This document shows, piece by piece, positions 25,662-34,363 of a stretch of 64,000 nucleotides of DNA (positions within the stretch are counted from its first letter, which is position 1; each line of letters opens with the position of its first letter). The translations under genes were made by a program, and so were the position numbers. The notes beneath the pieces were generated by a model. It saw only the letters and a program-made list of their open reading frames with translations, ran no database searches and was not told the origin of the DNA. The stretch covers positions 97,455 through 161,454 of the forward strand of contig JABSOM010000008.1 of assembly GCA_013215945.1 (NCBI GenBank), in the 5' to 3' direction. The stretch comes from Campylobacteraceae bacterium. GTDB taxonomy: Bacteria; Campylobacterota; Campylobacteria; Campylobacterales; Arcobacteraceae.

Positions 25662-27116
25662 ATGAATTATAAGAAGTATGTTGATGAATTATTGTTATTT
25701 GTTTTTATAAGTTCTTTTTTTATTTATTTTATTTCAACTCAATCCCATGAATTGTTACTTAATTTTGTTATGGAATATGAATCTCATGGCTCAAAAATTC
25801 TTATTTTTCTCCCCATTCTTCTTGCTTTTGTTTGTATAGTATATGCTATAAAAAAATATTTTGATTTAGCTAAAAATAATAAATTATTATTAACAGCTTA
25901 TATGATTGATAATTTAACAGGATTAAATAATAGAGAAGCTTTTTTACACCGTTTAAAAAACAGTGATAAACATTCTGTTATTCTTTTAAATATTATTGAT
26001 TTTAAATCTATTAATAAAACCTTTGGTTTTAGAGAAGCAGATGTTTTGTTAATTAAAGTAGCTAAAAAACTTGAAAAAGTTGTAAAAAAGATATCAGGCT
26101 TAAAACTGTACAGAGTTTTTGGAGACGAGTTTGGGCTTATGTGTGAACCTGGGATAAACTTAAAAGAATTATCACAAAATATTAGAAATTCTTTTGAAGA
26201 TGAATGTTTGTTTTTCCAAGAAAATGCGCTTCATCTTAGTTTAAATATTACGTATTCACAAACAAGTCCAGAATTGTTAACTGCCTCTATTGCAATGCAA
26301 GAGTGTAAAGAGAATCTTGAAAAATATATTCTTTCTTTTGAAAGCATAGCCGATCATGTGAAAGAAAACAGTAATAACCTAGAAATGTTAAAAGTAATTA
26401 AAGATGCTATTTCTGATAATACTATTATTCCTGTTTATCACTCTATTGTAAATAACAAAACACAAAAAGTCTTTAAATACGAGACCTTGGCAAGGATAAG
26501 GAAAAAAAATCAAGAGCTTATTTCTCCTTTTCATTTTATAGAACTTTCTAAAAAGTTTAAACTCTATCCTGAAATCACAAAATCTATTATTCAAAAAGCC
26601 TTTGATGATTTTTCAAATACCAGCTTTAATTTTTCTGTGAATTTTTCTTATATTGATATTCATAACCCAGAAATTTTAAGCTTTTTTTATGAACTTCTTG
26701 AAAACAACCAAGAAACAGCTTCGCGTTTAACCATAGAAATATTAGAAACAGAAAACATCGGTTCTTATGAGGAGTTACTGAGTTTTAGAGAAAGAATTAA
26801 AGAATATGGATGTAAACTTGCTATTGATGACTTTGGTTCTGGTTATTCCAATTGGGTTTATATCTTAAAATTACAACCTGATTATATTAAACTCGATGGT
26901 AGTTTAATTGAAAACTTATTGGATTCAAATAATAATAAAACACTTGTAAAAACCATTGTTCGTTTTGCAAAAGAGAATAATATTAAAACAATTGCGGAAT
27001 TTGTTTCTTCAAAAGAGCTGTCAGAAATTGTAATTGATTTGGGAATTGATTTCTCTCAAGGTTATTTTTATTCCAGACCTCAAGAGTTAGATAAATTAGA
27101 ACATGTAATTAAATAA
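25662..27116 (+). CDS. GGDEF-EAL protein, probable c-di-GMP phosphodiesterase with degenerate GGDEF
   Basis: A 484-residue protein with two transmembrane helices (about 8-28 and 47-66) leading directly into a GGDEF domain. Its active loop reads VFGDEF, so cyclase activity is doubtful. The EAL domain (about 235-480) has ETL in place of EAL but keeps the catalytic set: Asn in FSVNFSY, Glu in IEILETE, DDFGSGYS, Lys in DYIKLDGSLI, Glu in TIAEFV and Gln in FSQGYFYSRP. It therefore probably hydrolyses c-di-GMP. ATG 25662 with GGAG four bases upstream is preferred to the in-frame GTG 25641. Confidence 0.9.
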   Translation: MNYKKYVDELLLFVFISSFFIYFISTQSHELLLNFVMEYESHGSKILIFLPILLAFVCIVYAIKKYFDLAKNNKLLLTAYMIDNLTGLNNREAFLHRLKNSDKHSVILLNIIDFKSINKTFGFREADVLLIKVAKKLEKVVKKISGLKLYRVFGDEFGLMCEPGINLKELSQNIRNSFEDECLFFQENALHLSLNITYSQTSPELLTASIAMQECKENLEKYILSFESIADHVKENSNNLEMLKVIKDAISDNTIIPVYHSIVNNKTQKVFKYETLARIRKKNQELISPFHFIELSKKFKLYPEITKSIIQKAFDDFSNTSFNFSVNFSYIDIHNPEILSFFYELLENNQETASRLTIEILETENIGSYEELLSFRERIKEYGCKLAIDDFGSGYSNWVYILKLQPDYIKLDGSLIENLLDSNNNKTLVKTIVRFAKENNIKTIAEFVSSKELSEIVIDLGIDFSQGYFYSRPQELDKLEHVIK

Positions 27117-27264
27117 TATTATGAATTTCATTTATTCCCTATAATAGTGGTATAAATTACAGATATATTTTATTAAATAATTATATATTCCAATAATGAG
27201 TATTATTTTTGTGAGAAATATTAGAAAATAAGATATAATAATTAAAGTTTAAAAAAGGCTAATC

Positions 27265-28038
27265 ATGTCCTCTCCTTCTAAAATATTTTTATTAATTATT
27301 GTTTGGATTTTTGTTGCAGTATTTTGCATATACAATGAACTTAAATATCATGTACTTGAAGATGAAACAACACTTAAAGACAGAATCTCAAATGTTATAA
27401 AAGAAGTAAGTGAAACTTCTTTTATAACTACGTTTAGTTCCGATAAAGAGGAGCCTCAAGTCCTAGAAAAAATAGTAATAATTGAAGAAAAAACAATAAT
27501 TATAGATGATAACGTAGAGCTTGAAAAAGAACTTAAAGAAAAAGTTCTTGACGAAAAACAAAATGATATTATTGAAAAAGAAAAAGAAGAAGAAATTCTT
27601 TCTACTCCTTTGGAAAAACCCCTTGCCGTCAATACAGAAATCAAAAAAAATGAAGAAATAGAAATTTCTGCAAAAGAAATTCAAGAAAAAATCAATTTAA
27701 TTATTAAAAATAATAAAATTATCTTTAAAAGACTAAGTATTGATGTCACACTTAAGAGTGAAAAAACCATTAAAATAATCGCAAATTTGTTAAATGAATA
27801 TAAAAATATTAAGATAGAAGTTGCTGGACATACCGATGCAAAAGGGGAAGAAGCTTTTAATTTAGATATTTCTAAAAAAAGAGCATCTTCTGTTAAAAAT
27901 AAATTAATAGAGTATGGTTTGGATGAAAACAGAGTAAGTGCAAAAGGTTATGGCGAGAGCAAACCTATTGTTAAAAACGATGGAAATGGTTATTCGGTTG
28001 TTAACCGAAGAGTTGAATTTAATATCATAAAGGAATAA
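27265..28038 (+). CDS. OmpA family peptidoglycan-binding protein, inner-membrane anchored
   Basis: A 257-residue protein with one N-terminal transmembrane helix (about 7-24) and no cleavable signal. A long Glu/Lys-rich linker (about 60-130) is followed by a C-terminal OmpA-like domain (about 145-257) with the motif VAGHTDAKGEEAFNLDISKKRASSVKNKL near residue 186-214 that binds diaminopimelate in peptidoglycan. The layout (TM, charged spacer, OmpA) resembles MotB-like or envelope tethers but lacks the MotB plug and the proton-carrying Asp. It is followed after 2 nt by the gene at 28041, clearly one operon. Confidence 0.9.
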   Translation: MSSPSKIFLLIIVWIFVAVFCIYNELKYHVLEDETTLKDRISNVIKEVSETSFITTFSSDKEEPQVLEKIVIIEEKTIIIDDNVELEKELKEKVLDEKQNDIIEKEKEEEILSTPLEKPLAVNTEIKKNEEIEISAKEIQEKINLIIKNNKIIFKRLSIDVTLKSEKTIKIIANLLNEYKNIKIEVAGHTDAKGEEAFNLDISKKRASSVKNKLIEYGLDENRVSAKGYGESKPIVKNDGNGYSVVNRRVEFNIIKE

Positions 28039-28040
28039 GT

Positions 28041-28433
28041 GTGGCTTATACAATTATAAATATATTACTGTCTTTGTTTATATGTTCAAGTATAACTTTT
28101 TATTTTGGTTATTTGTTTGGTCGATCACGTGCTCCTCTAAGAGGTTCAAGGCTTAATCCTATTTTTAAGCAGCAAGGTAATATCTACAATAAACCTCAAA
28201 TCTTAGGAGTCCCTAGACCTCGTGGTAAAGATGACCTAAAAGAGATTAATGGTATTGATTCAGACTTAGAGAATGAATTAAATGATTTGGGTATTTTCCA
28301 TTTTGATCAAATTGCTAAGTGGTCTTCACGAAACCAAGAATGGGTGGAAGTTTATTTAAATATTAGCGGTCAAATTGAAAGTGATAAATGGCTTTCTCAA
28401 TCGGTTCGTTTAGTAGATAATAAAAGAAAATAA
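28041..28433 (+). CDS. Membrane-anchored helix-hairpin-helix protein
   Basis: The 130-residue product has an N-terminal transmembrane helix (about 4-24) and a cytoplasmic tail. The tail holds a helix-hairpin-helix-like segment, KDDLKEINGIDSDLENELNDLGIFHFDQIAKWS (about 63-95). Such segments (usually DDLKxIxGIGPxLExxLNxLGI) occur in proteins often labelled flap-endonuclease-like, with no proven activity. GTG start at 28041, 2 nt after the OmpA gene. The pair could link the envelope to a cytoplasmic partner. It ends at a bidirectional terminator shared with manB. Confidence 0.8.
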   Translation: MAYTIINILLSLFICSSITFYFGYLFGRSRAPLRGSRLNPIFKQQGNIYNKPQILGVPRPRGKDDLKEINGIDSDLENELNDLGIFHFDQIAKWSSRNQEWVEVYLNISGQIESDKWLSQSVRLVDNKRK

Positions 28434-28461
28434 AAACACTGTTTTTATCTTCTTTTATTTA
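28422..28461. terminator. Bidirectional terminator between convergent genes
   Basis: A/T-rich inverted sequence with arms AATAAAAGAAAATAAAAAC (about 28421-28439) and the complementary GTTTTTATCTTCTTTTATT just after, separated by 1-3 nt, with one or two mismatches. It sits between the convergent helix-hairpin-helix and phosphomannomutase genes and can end both transcripts. Confidence 0.55.
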
Positions 28462-28464
28462 GAG

Positions 28465-29859
28465 TTATTTTTTTCTAATACTTTCTTTTGCAAAACTTAT
28501 TATTTTCATCAATTCTTTTTCATAAAGTTTTGAGGCTTCAATGCTTGAAGCTTCAAATCTTGTTACTAGTACGGGTGTAGTATTAGAAGCTCTAACTAAT
28601 CCCCAACCCTTTTCAAAGTTTACTCTTACCCCATCAATATCAATAATATCTAATATTTTAGGCAAAGATGAAGGAGGATTTTCTAACAATTCTTTAATTT
28701 TATCCATTAAAAGAAACTTTTCTTCATCGCTTGTTTCTACTTTCATTTCTTCTGTTGAATAAACAGTGGGAAGTTTTGCTATTTCTTCATCAATATTCAT
28801 ACCATTTAAAATAAGTTCTAATATACGTAAAGTAGCATAAATTGCATCATCAAAACCGTAGTATCTGTCATTAAAGAAAATATGTCCTGATACTTCTGCT
28901 GCCATATCTGCATTCAGTTCTTTTAGTTTTACTTTTAAATTGGAATGCCCTGTTTTGTACATATGAGCACTTCCTTTTTTATTAATGATGTCATACATTA
29001 TTTGTGTACATTTAACTTCGCCTACAATTACAGGGTTTTCCATAGTTGTTGCAAATAATAAAGCAAGAATATCACCTTTAACATTGTTAGAAGGGGTCAA
29101 AAAGGCAATTCTGTCTGCGTCTCCATCATAAGCAAAACCATATTCAAATTCACCTTCAAGGGCTTTATATACTTCTAGAATATTTTTCTTTTCACTTGGA
29201 TCTGGGTGATGATTGGGAAAGGTTCCATCAGGCGTGGTATAAATTGCTTTGTAATTTAATTCTAATTTATCTAAAATTTCAGTTAATACTGTATCTGCTA
29301 CGCCATTACCACAATCAAAAAAAAGTCTGTTTTTCATCTTTTTTAAATGCGGAAATTGATTTAACATATAAGAAACATAAATAGAAATAACATCAATTTT
29401 TTTGAAGGATGTATTGTCTTTTATTTCCATATTCTCATTTTCTATCATTATTTTACCTAAGCTTGTAATATCTTCTCCAAAGAAAGGTGCATTGTTGATA
29501 GTGATTTTAAAACCGTTATAAGGACTTGGATTATGGCTTCCTGTAATCATTACTGAGGCATCAGGTTTTTTGCCATCAAATTCTTGATAACAGGCAAAAT
29601 AATTAACCCCAGTTGCAACCATTCCCATGCCTAAAACTTGACATCCTGCTTTGTTAAAACCAGAAGTAAGATAAGCAAATAAAGAAGGTGAGTGCGTTCT
29701 TGCATCATAACCTATTGCAATAGTTGGGTTTTTACTTTTACATTGTTTAATCGCTTCTAAACCTAAAAAATATCCAATGAGTTTTACACTTTGTTCATTT
29801 AAATCATCTCCAACAATTCCTCTAATATCGTATTCTCTAAATATTGATTTATTGATCAT
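28465..29859 (-). CDS. manB: Phosphomannomutase/phosphoglucomutase
   Basis: Cytoplasmic enzyme interconverting mannose-6-P and mannose-1-P (often also the glucose forms) for surface polysaccharide precursors. In 464 residues the phosphoserine loop TGSHNPSPYNGFK places Ser108 at the active site. The metal loop is DGDADR (245-250), the sugar-binding segment AEVSGHIFF is near residue 315, and the phosphate-binding RASNTTPVLVTRFEA is near the C-terminus. The length matches AlgC/ManB types. It is monocistronic, divergent from the LysE gene at 29988. Confidence 0.93.
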   Translation of the reverse strand: MINKSIFREYDIRGIVGDDLNEQSVKLIGYFLGLEAIKQCKSKNPTIAIGYDARTHSPSLFAYLTSGFNKAGCQVLGMGMVATGVNYFACYQEFDGKKPDASVMITGSHNPSPYNGFKITINNAPFFGEDITSLGKIMIENENMEIKDNTSFKKIDVISIYVSYMLNQFPHLKKMKNRLFFDCGNGVADTVLTEILDKLELNYKAIYTTPDGTFPNHHPDPSEKKNILEVYKALEGEFEYGFAYDGDADRIAFLTPSNNVKGDILALLFATTMENPVIVGEVKCTQIMYDIINKKGSAHMYKTGHSNLKVKLKELNADMAAEVSGHIFFNDRYYGFDDAIYATLRILELILNGMNIDEEIAKLPTVYSTEEMKVETSDEEKFLLMDKIKELLENPPSSLPKILDIIDIDGVRVNFEKGWGLVRASNTTPVLVTRFEASSIEASKLYEKELMKIISFAKESIRKK

Positions 29860-29987
29860 ATTGTCCCTTGTATTTTTCTTACAAATTATATCAAAAGATG
29901 AATGTAAATGTGATTAGAGTTTTAGGAATTTTTTATAATTATAATTCAATCTTCAAAATTGTATAATGATTTTTTAAAAGGATTTAT

Positions 29988-30617
29988 GTGGAAATTATTA
30001 ATTTACTTGTTTTTGGTGGAATTTGTATTCTTTTAGCTTTTTCTCCTGGACCTGATAATGTTTATGTTATGACAATTGGTATTACAAAAGGGAAAAAAGC
30101 AGCTTTTGTTACTACTTTAGGTTTAGCTTCTGGGGTTGTATTTCATACTCTTGCTGCTGCTTTAGGGGTAGCTGTAATCTTTCAAAGCTCACCTATGGCT
30201 TTTGATATTTTAAAATATGTAGGTGCAGGATATTTATTCTATATTGCAACACAGGCTTTTATTCATAGAAATGATGTTTTGGAATTATCTTCTATAAATG
30301 AAGACAAAGAATTAAGAAGCTTATATTTCAAGGGTTTCATAATGAATATATTAAACCCAAAAGTTTCTATTTTCTTTTTGGCTTTTTTACCTCAATTTGT
30401 AAATGCAAATCTTGCTTTAAGTATAACGAATCAAATGATACTTTTGGGCTTTATCTTTTTATGTGTTACTGTGCTTGTTTTTTCATCCATAGGTTTTATC
30501 TCACATATTTTTGGAAAAAAACTCTTAGAGAAAAAGAGTTTTTCTAAAGTATTAAATTATCTTACGTCTTTTGTTTTGTATTCTATTGCGATTAAATTAG
30601 CATTTTCGCAACAATAA
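29988..30617 (+). CDS. LysE/RhtB family exporter
   Basis: Inner-membrane exporter of 209 residues, six helices. The N-terminal LAFSPGPDNVYVMTIGITKGKKAAFVTTLGLASG (about 17-50) matches the LysE/Rht signature, and MNILNPKVSIFFLAFLPQF (about 115-133) is the second conserved block. GTG start at 29988 with AAAAGGA upstream. It converges on proA with 8 nt between stops. It is a different subfamily from the LysE protein at 20038. Substrate unknown. Confidence 0.92.
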   Translation: MEIINLLVFGGICILLAFSPGPDNVYVMTIGITKGKKAAFVTTLGLASGVVFHTLAAALGVAVIFQSSPMAFDILKYVGAGYLFYIATQAFIHRNDVLELSSINEDKELRSLYFKGFIMNILNPKVSIFFLAFLPQFVNANLALSITNQMILLGFIFLCVTVLVFSSIGFISHIFGKKLLEKKSFSKVLNYLTSFVLYSIAIKLAFSQQ

Positions 30618-30625
30618 GATAAATC

Positions 30626-31861
30626 TTATTGTCTTATTTGACCATTTCCATAAATTTTGTATTTAAATGTAGTTAAATCATTGATTCCCATTGGGCCTCT
30701 TGAGTGAAGTTTAGAAGTAGAAATACCTACTTCTGCACCCAATCCAAAAGCGGCACCATCTGTAAAACGTGTACTTGCATTGGCGTATACACACGCTGCA
30801 TCTACTTCATCTAAAAATTTATTTACTGTATTGTAATTTTCACTTAAAATGGCTTCTGAATGTCCTGAACCATATTTATTGATATGAAAAATAGCTTCAT
30901 CTAAATTGTTTACTACTTTTATATTTAAAATATTGGCTAAGTACTCTGTATCGTAATCTTCGTGTTCTGCGCACTGAATATCTATATGTCTTCTTGTTTC
31001 AACACAACCTTTAAGTTCTGTCCCTTCTCTTACAAAAGCTTCATATAAAGGAGGCAAGATATAAGGAGCTACATCTGTATGTACTAAGAGTGTTTCCATT
31101 GCATTACAAACACCAGGTCTTTGGCATTTTGCATTTAGCGCTATATCTATTGCTTTATCATGATTGGAGTCTTTGTCAATATAAGTATGGCATAAACCTT
31201 TATCGTGTTTGATCACAGGAACAGTAGCATTTTGAGAAATGAATTTAATTAATTCAGCTCCCCCTCTTGGAATAACCAAATCTACATACTTATCTTCTTT
31301 AATAAGTTCTGCTACGCTTTCTCTTGAGTAATCAGGAATTAAAGAAATAGCATTTTCACTTATCTTATTTTTAGCTAATACTGATCTTAGAATATTTGCT
31401 ATGGCTTTATTAGAATGAATAGCTTCTTTACCCCCTTTTAAAACACACACATTCCCTGCTTTAAAACATAAAGCTGCTGCATCTGAAGTTACATTGGGTC
31501 TGCTTTCATAAATAATAGCAATTACACCAATAGGAATAGATACTTTTTGAATGTTTAAATCATCTTTTGTTTTCCAACCATCTAAGAGTCTTCCTACAGG
31601 TTCTTTTTGTGCAGCTATTTCTTTTATAGCTTCTGCCATACCTTGTACTCTCTCCCCTGTTAACAAGAGCCGCTCTAGAATATCTTTACTTAAATTATTT
31701 GCATTTGCTTCTTCCATGTCCATTACATTGTGATTAACAATATAATCACAGTGTTCAATAAGAGCATCTGCCATTTCAAGTAAAACTTTGTTTTTGATTT
31801 CACTACTTAAAGTAGCTATGTGATGAGAAGTTTTTTTTGCTTCTTCTAAAAATTGTTTCAT
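30626..31861 (-). CDS. proA: Glutamate-5-semialdehyde dehydrogenase (gamma-glutamyl phosphate reductase)
   Basis: Second enzyme of proline synthesis, reducing gamma-glutamyl phosphate with NADPH. Its 411 residues carry the aldehyde-dehydrogenase-type fold with catalytic Cys252 in KCQRPGVCNAMETLL. Also visible are IGVIAIIYESRPNVTSDAAALCFKAGN (about 111-137), VIPRGGAELI and the C-terminal SKLHSRGPMGINDLTTFKY. proB is not in the window. It converges on the LysE gene and is transcribed divergently to nothing nearby; trxA lies downstream of its promoter region on the same strand. Confidence 0.96.
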   Translation of the reverse strand: MKQFLEEAKKTSHHIATLSSEIKNKVLLEMADALIEHCDYIVNHNVMDMEEANANNLSKDILERLLLTGERVQGMAEAIKEIAAQKEPVGRLLDGWKTKDDLNIQKVSIPIGVIAIIYESRPNVTSDAAALCFKAGNVCVLKGGKEAIHSNKAIANILRSVLAKNKISENAISLIPDYSRESVAELIKEDKYVDLVIPRGGAELIKFISQNATVPVIKHDKGLCHTYIDKDSNHDKAIDIALNAKCQRPGVCNAMETLLVHTDVAPYILPPLYEAFVREGTELKGCVETRRHIDIQCAEHEDYDTEYLANILNIKVVNNLDEAIFHINKYGSGHSEAILSENYNTVNKFLDEVDAACVYANASTRFTDGAAFGLGAEVGISTSKLHSRGPMGINDLTTFKYKIYGNGQIRQ

Positions 31862-32002
31862 ACTTTTTCCTATGTATTCTTATGTTAAAGATATTTTAAC
31901 AAATTTATTATTAGAACTCTTAATGAATGTGATAAATTTACTGTTGTTTTTTGTTTAAAATGGTAGTACTAGAAGTAGTATTATTAGTAGTCTTTTTTAA
32001 AT

Positions 32003-32024
32003 AAAAAGGGACAATGCCCTTTTT
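32003..32024 (-). terminator. Terminator of trxA
   Basis: An 8-bp stem (32003-32010 with 32017-32024) begins a few bases after the trxA stop. On the minus strand the stem's U-rich 3' arm is followed by further U residues, the layout of a rho-independent terminator. Confidence 0.7.
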
Positions 32025-32032
32025 ATAAAATA

Positions 32033-32350
32033 TTATAATAAAGAATTAAGTTTTTCGCTTAATGCTTGTTTAGAAGTTGCACCAATAATAGTATCAACTA
32101 CTTCTCCGTCTTTCATAAATAAAATAGTAGGAATTGATCTGATTCCATGTTTAACAGATAAATCTTGTTCTTCATCAGTATTTACTTTACAAATTTTTGC
32201 TTTACCTTCAAATTCTTCCGCTAATTCTTCAATTACTGGAGCAATCATTCTACAAGGCCCACACCATGGTGCCCAAAAGTCAACTAAAGAAACTCCTTCT
32301 TTTGTTGTATCTTCAAAATTACCTGTTGTTAATTCTATATATTTACCCAT
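32033..32350 (-). CDS. trxA: Thioredoxin
   Basis: Cytoplasmic disulfide reductant of 105 residues. The redox pair Cys30/Cys33 lies in FWAPWCGPCRMIAPV, the buried Asp24 and the cis-Pro in SIPTILFMKDGE (Pro74 region) are present, and length is standard. It supplies electrons to ribonucleotide reductase and peroxiredoxins among others. The gene is single, with its own terminator, and its promoter region is shared with the divergent hxlR at 32496. trxB is not in the window. Confidence 0.97.
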   Translation of the reverse strand: MGKYIELTTGNFEDTTKEGVSLVDFWAPWCGPCRMIAPVIEELAEEFEGKAKICKVNTDEEQDLSVKHGIRSIPTILFMKDGEVVDTIIGATSKQALSEKLNSLL

Positions 32351-32495
32351 TTTTTAGTCCTTTTTTTTATATATTAATTTATTGACGCAATTCTATCATT
32401 AAAGAAACTTTTTGTCAAGTACGAACGATTAAGTATTATAGATACCAAAAGGTTCCTATAAGTAAAATAGCTGTATTATATGCCAAAGGATAGAC

Positions 32496-32858
32496 ATGGA
32501 GAAAAAACATTACAGCTGTTATTTCCAATTTTCAACTGATATTATTGGTGGAAAGTGGAAAAGTATGGTTCTTTGGGCTCTTAAAAATGGAATCAAAAGA
32601 AGTGGTGAATTAAAAAAATCTATTCCAAAGATATCTCAAAAGATGTTAACCCAGCAGTTAAGAGAACTTGAAGATGTGGGAATAGTTGAGCGTATTGTAC
32701 ATCCAGTAATCCCTCCAAAAGTTGAATACCAACTAACAAAACATGGAGAGAAATTAATTCCAATCTTAGAAGACCTCCATGATTGGGGAAAAGATTATGC
32801 TTTAAATGCAGATGTAAGTATTAATTTAAGTCCTAATGCAAACTGTGTAATGAACTAA
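32496..32858 (+). CDS. HxlR family transcriptional regulator
   Basis: A 120-residue winged-helix regulator. The conserved Cys8 (YSCYFQFSTDIIGGKWKSMVLWAL) is followed by the DNA-recognition region KISQKMLTQQLRELEDVGIVERIVHPVIPPKVEYQLTKHG (about 45-84). The Cys is at the position used for thiol or quinone/aldehyde sensing in HypR/YodB relatives. It converges on acuI through a strong terminator, and a paralogue diverges from acuI on the other side (34013). Target unknown; trxA is divergent. Confidence 0.92.
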   Translation: MEKKHYSCYFQFSTDIIGGKWKSMVLWALKNGIKRSGELKKSIPKISQKMLTQQLRELEDVGIVERIVHPVIPPKVEYQLTKHGEKLIPILEDLHDWGKDYALNADVSINLSPNANCVMN

Positions 32859-32880
32859 AAATATTATTTGCTAAATTAAA

Positions 32881-32914
32881 ATTTTGGGTAAAAAAGAACT
32901 TTTTTACCCAAAAT
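32881..32914. terminator. Strong bidirectional terminator
   Basis: A perfect 15-bp stem (32881-32895 with 32900-32914) with a 4-nt loop sits in the 63-bp gap between the convergent hxlR and acuI genes. The stem has A/T runs at both sides, so it can end transcripts in both directions. Confidence 0.8.
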
Positions 32915-32921
32915 ACTCTTT

Positions 32922-33896
32922 TTAAGATATTTTAACTAAATATCTACCGACTGCTTTTGAGCTTAAAATATTTTCATAAGCATCTTTAATTTCTTCAAGA
33001 GAAATTTCATTTACCAATTCTTCTAATTCAATTTTAAAAGAATTTGATATTTTTTCCCAAGCCTGTATTTTTTTATCTATATTTGCTTCTACTGAATCAA
33101 TTCCAATAAGTCTTACGCCTCTTAAAATAAAAGGAAAAACATTGGTATTTAATTTAAAAGAAGATGTTAATCCACAACATGTAGCAATACCATCGTATTT
33201 TATTTGTTTTAATGCTTCTGCTAGAATATTTCCTCCAACAGTATCTACAACAGCAATATAGGTTTCTCTCATCATTGGTTTTTTATTTTCAATGTCAAAA
33301 TCTTTTCGCAAGATGACTTCTTTTGCTCCTAATTTTTTCAAATAAGAAATTTTGTCTTCTTTTCCTGATATTGCAGTTACTTCAAAACCAAGTTTTGCCA
33401 AAATTGATACAGCAATGCTTCCAACTCCACCTGTTGCTCCTGTAACAATAACTTTTCCTTGTGTAACTCCATGCCTTAGGATTTCATTTACACTTAAAGC
33501 AGCTGTTAATCCTGCTGTTCCATAAATCATTAAGTCTCTTAAAGAAATATTTTTAGGTTTAGGCACAACCCATGAAGCAGGAACACTTACAAATTCACAA
33601 TGTCCCCCATTAGAATTCATTCCTAAATCATAACCCGTAACTATAACTTCATCACCTATTTGAAACGTAGAACTGTTTGATTCTTCTACAATTCCAGCTA
33701 CATCAATTCCTGTAACATGAGGGAAAACTCTTGTTACTCCTGGATTCCCTTGTGAGCTTAATGCATCTTTATAATTTAAAGAACTATAGGTCGTTTTAAT
33801 TAAAATTTCTTCTTCTTTAATCTTTGGTTTATCTATCTCTGTTAAATTAGCCGAATATTTTCGCTCGCCAATTTCTTTTACTACAAATGCTTTCAT
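32922..33896 (-). CDS. acuI: YhdH/AcuI family NADPH-dependent quinone oxidoreductase (acryloyl-CoA reductase-like)
   Basis: Medium-chain dehydrogenase/reductase of 324 residues without zinc ligands. The N-terminal block SSLNYKDALSSQGNPGVTRVFPHVTGIDVAGIV (about 36-68) is the YhdH/AcuI hallmark, and the nucleotide fold shows VTGATGGVGSIAVSILAKLGFEV (about 151-173). AcuI reduces the toxic intermediate acryloyl-CoA, made during DMSP breakdown in marine bacteria, to propionyl-CoA. YhdH of E. coli does the same. No other DMSP gene is nearby, so a general detoxification role is likely. It is flanked by two HxlR regulators, the divergent one (34013) being its probable controller. Confidence 0.88.
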   Translation of the reverse strand: MKAFVVKEIGERKYSANLTEIDKPKIKEEEILIKTTYSSLNYKDALSSQGNPGVTRVFPHVTGIDVAGIVEESNSSTFQIGDEVIVTGYDLGMNSNGGHCEFVSVPASWVVPKPKNISLRDLMIYGTAGLTAALSVNEILRHGVTQGKVIVTGATGGVGSIAVSILAKLGFEVTAISGKEDKISYLKKLGAKEVILRKDFDIENKKPMMRETYIAVVDTVGGNILAEALKQIKYDGIATCCGLTSSFKLNTNVFPFILRGVRLIGIDSVEANIDKKIQAWEKISNSFKIELEELVNEISLEEIKDAYENILSSKAVGRYLVKIS

Positions 33897-34012
33897 GTCT
33901 GTCCTTTGTTATCTCTCTCTTTACACTTTAGCCTAAATAGACTATAATAACAAGAACATACTTTTAAGTAAGGTACTATCTTTTTAGATACCATGCGTAA
34001 TTTAGGACTATT

Positions 34013-34363
34013 ATGAATAAAAAAATGATTAGTGAAGAAATAATTGAAAAATGCCCTGTTGAAACAGCTCTTGATGTGTTAGCAGGAAAGTGGAAAATAT
34101 TAATTTTGTGGTATTTACGCGCAGAAACAAAACGTTTCAATGAATTGCAAAAATTAATGCCAAGAACCACACAAAAAATGTTAATTCAAAAACTAAGAGA
34201 ATTGGAAAACGATGGTTTGGTAAATAGAAAAGTGTATCCTGTAGTTCCTCCCAAAGTAGAGTATTCTTTGACTTCTTATGGAGAAAGTTTAAAACCTATT
34301 TTAAAAAGCCTTTATTTATGGGGTGAAATACACAAAAAAAACAAGAGCTACGAAGAAGCTTGA
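34013..34363 (+). CDS. HxlR family transcriptional regulator (second copy)
   Basis: A 116-residue winged-helix protein, clearly related to the one at 32496. Shared segments are Cys13 in [23 protein letters not shown] and the recognition region [40 protein letters not shown]. It diverges from acuI with a 116-bp intergenic region, the usual arrangement for a regulator of the neighbouring reductase in response to electrophiles. Its 3' end overlaps the convergent yejF by 16 nt. Sensing of electrophiles is inferred from family members, not shown here. Confidence 0.92.
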   Translation: MNKKMISEEIIEKCPVETALDVLAGKWKILILWYLRAETKRFNELQKLMPRTTQKMLIQKLRELENDGLVNRKVYPVVPPKVEYSLTSYGESLKPILKSLYLWGEIHKKNKSYEEA

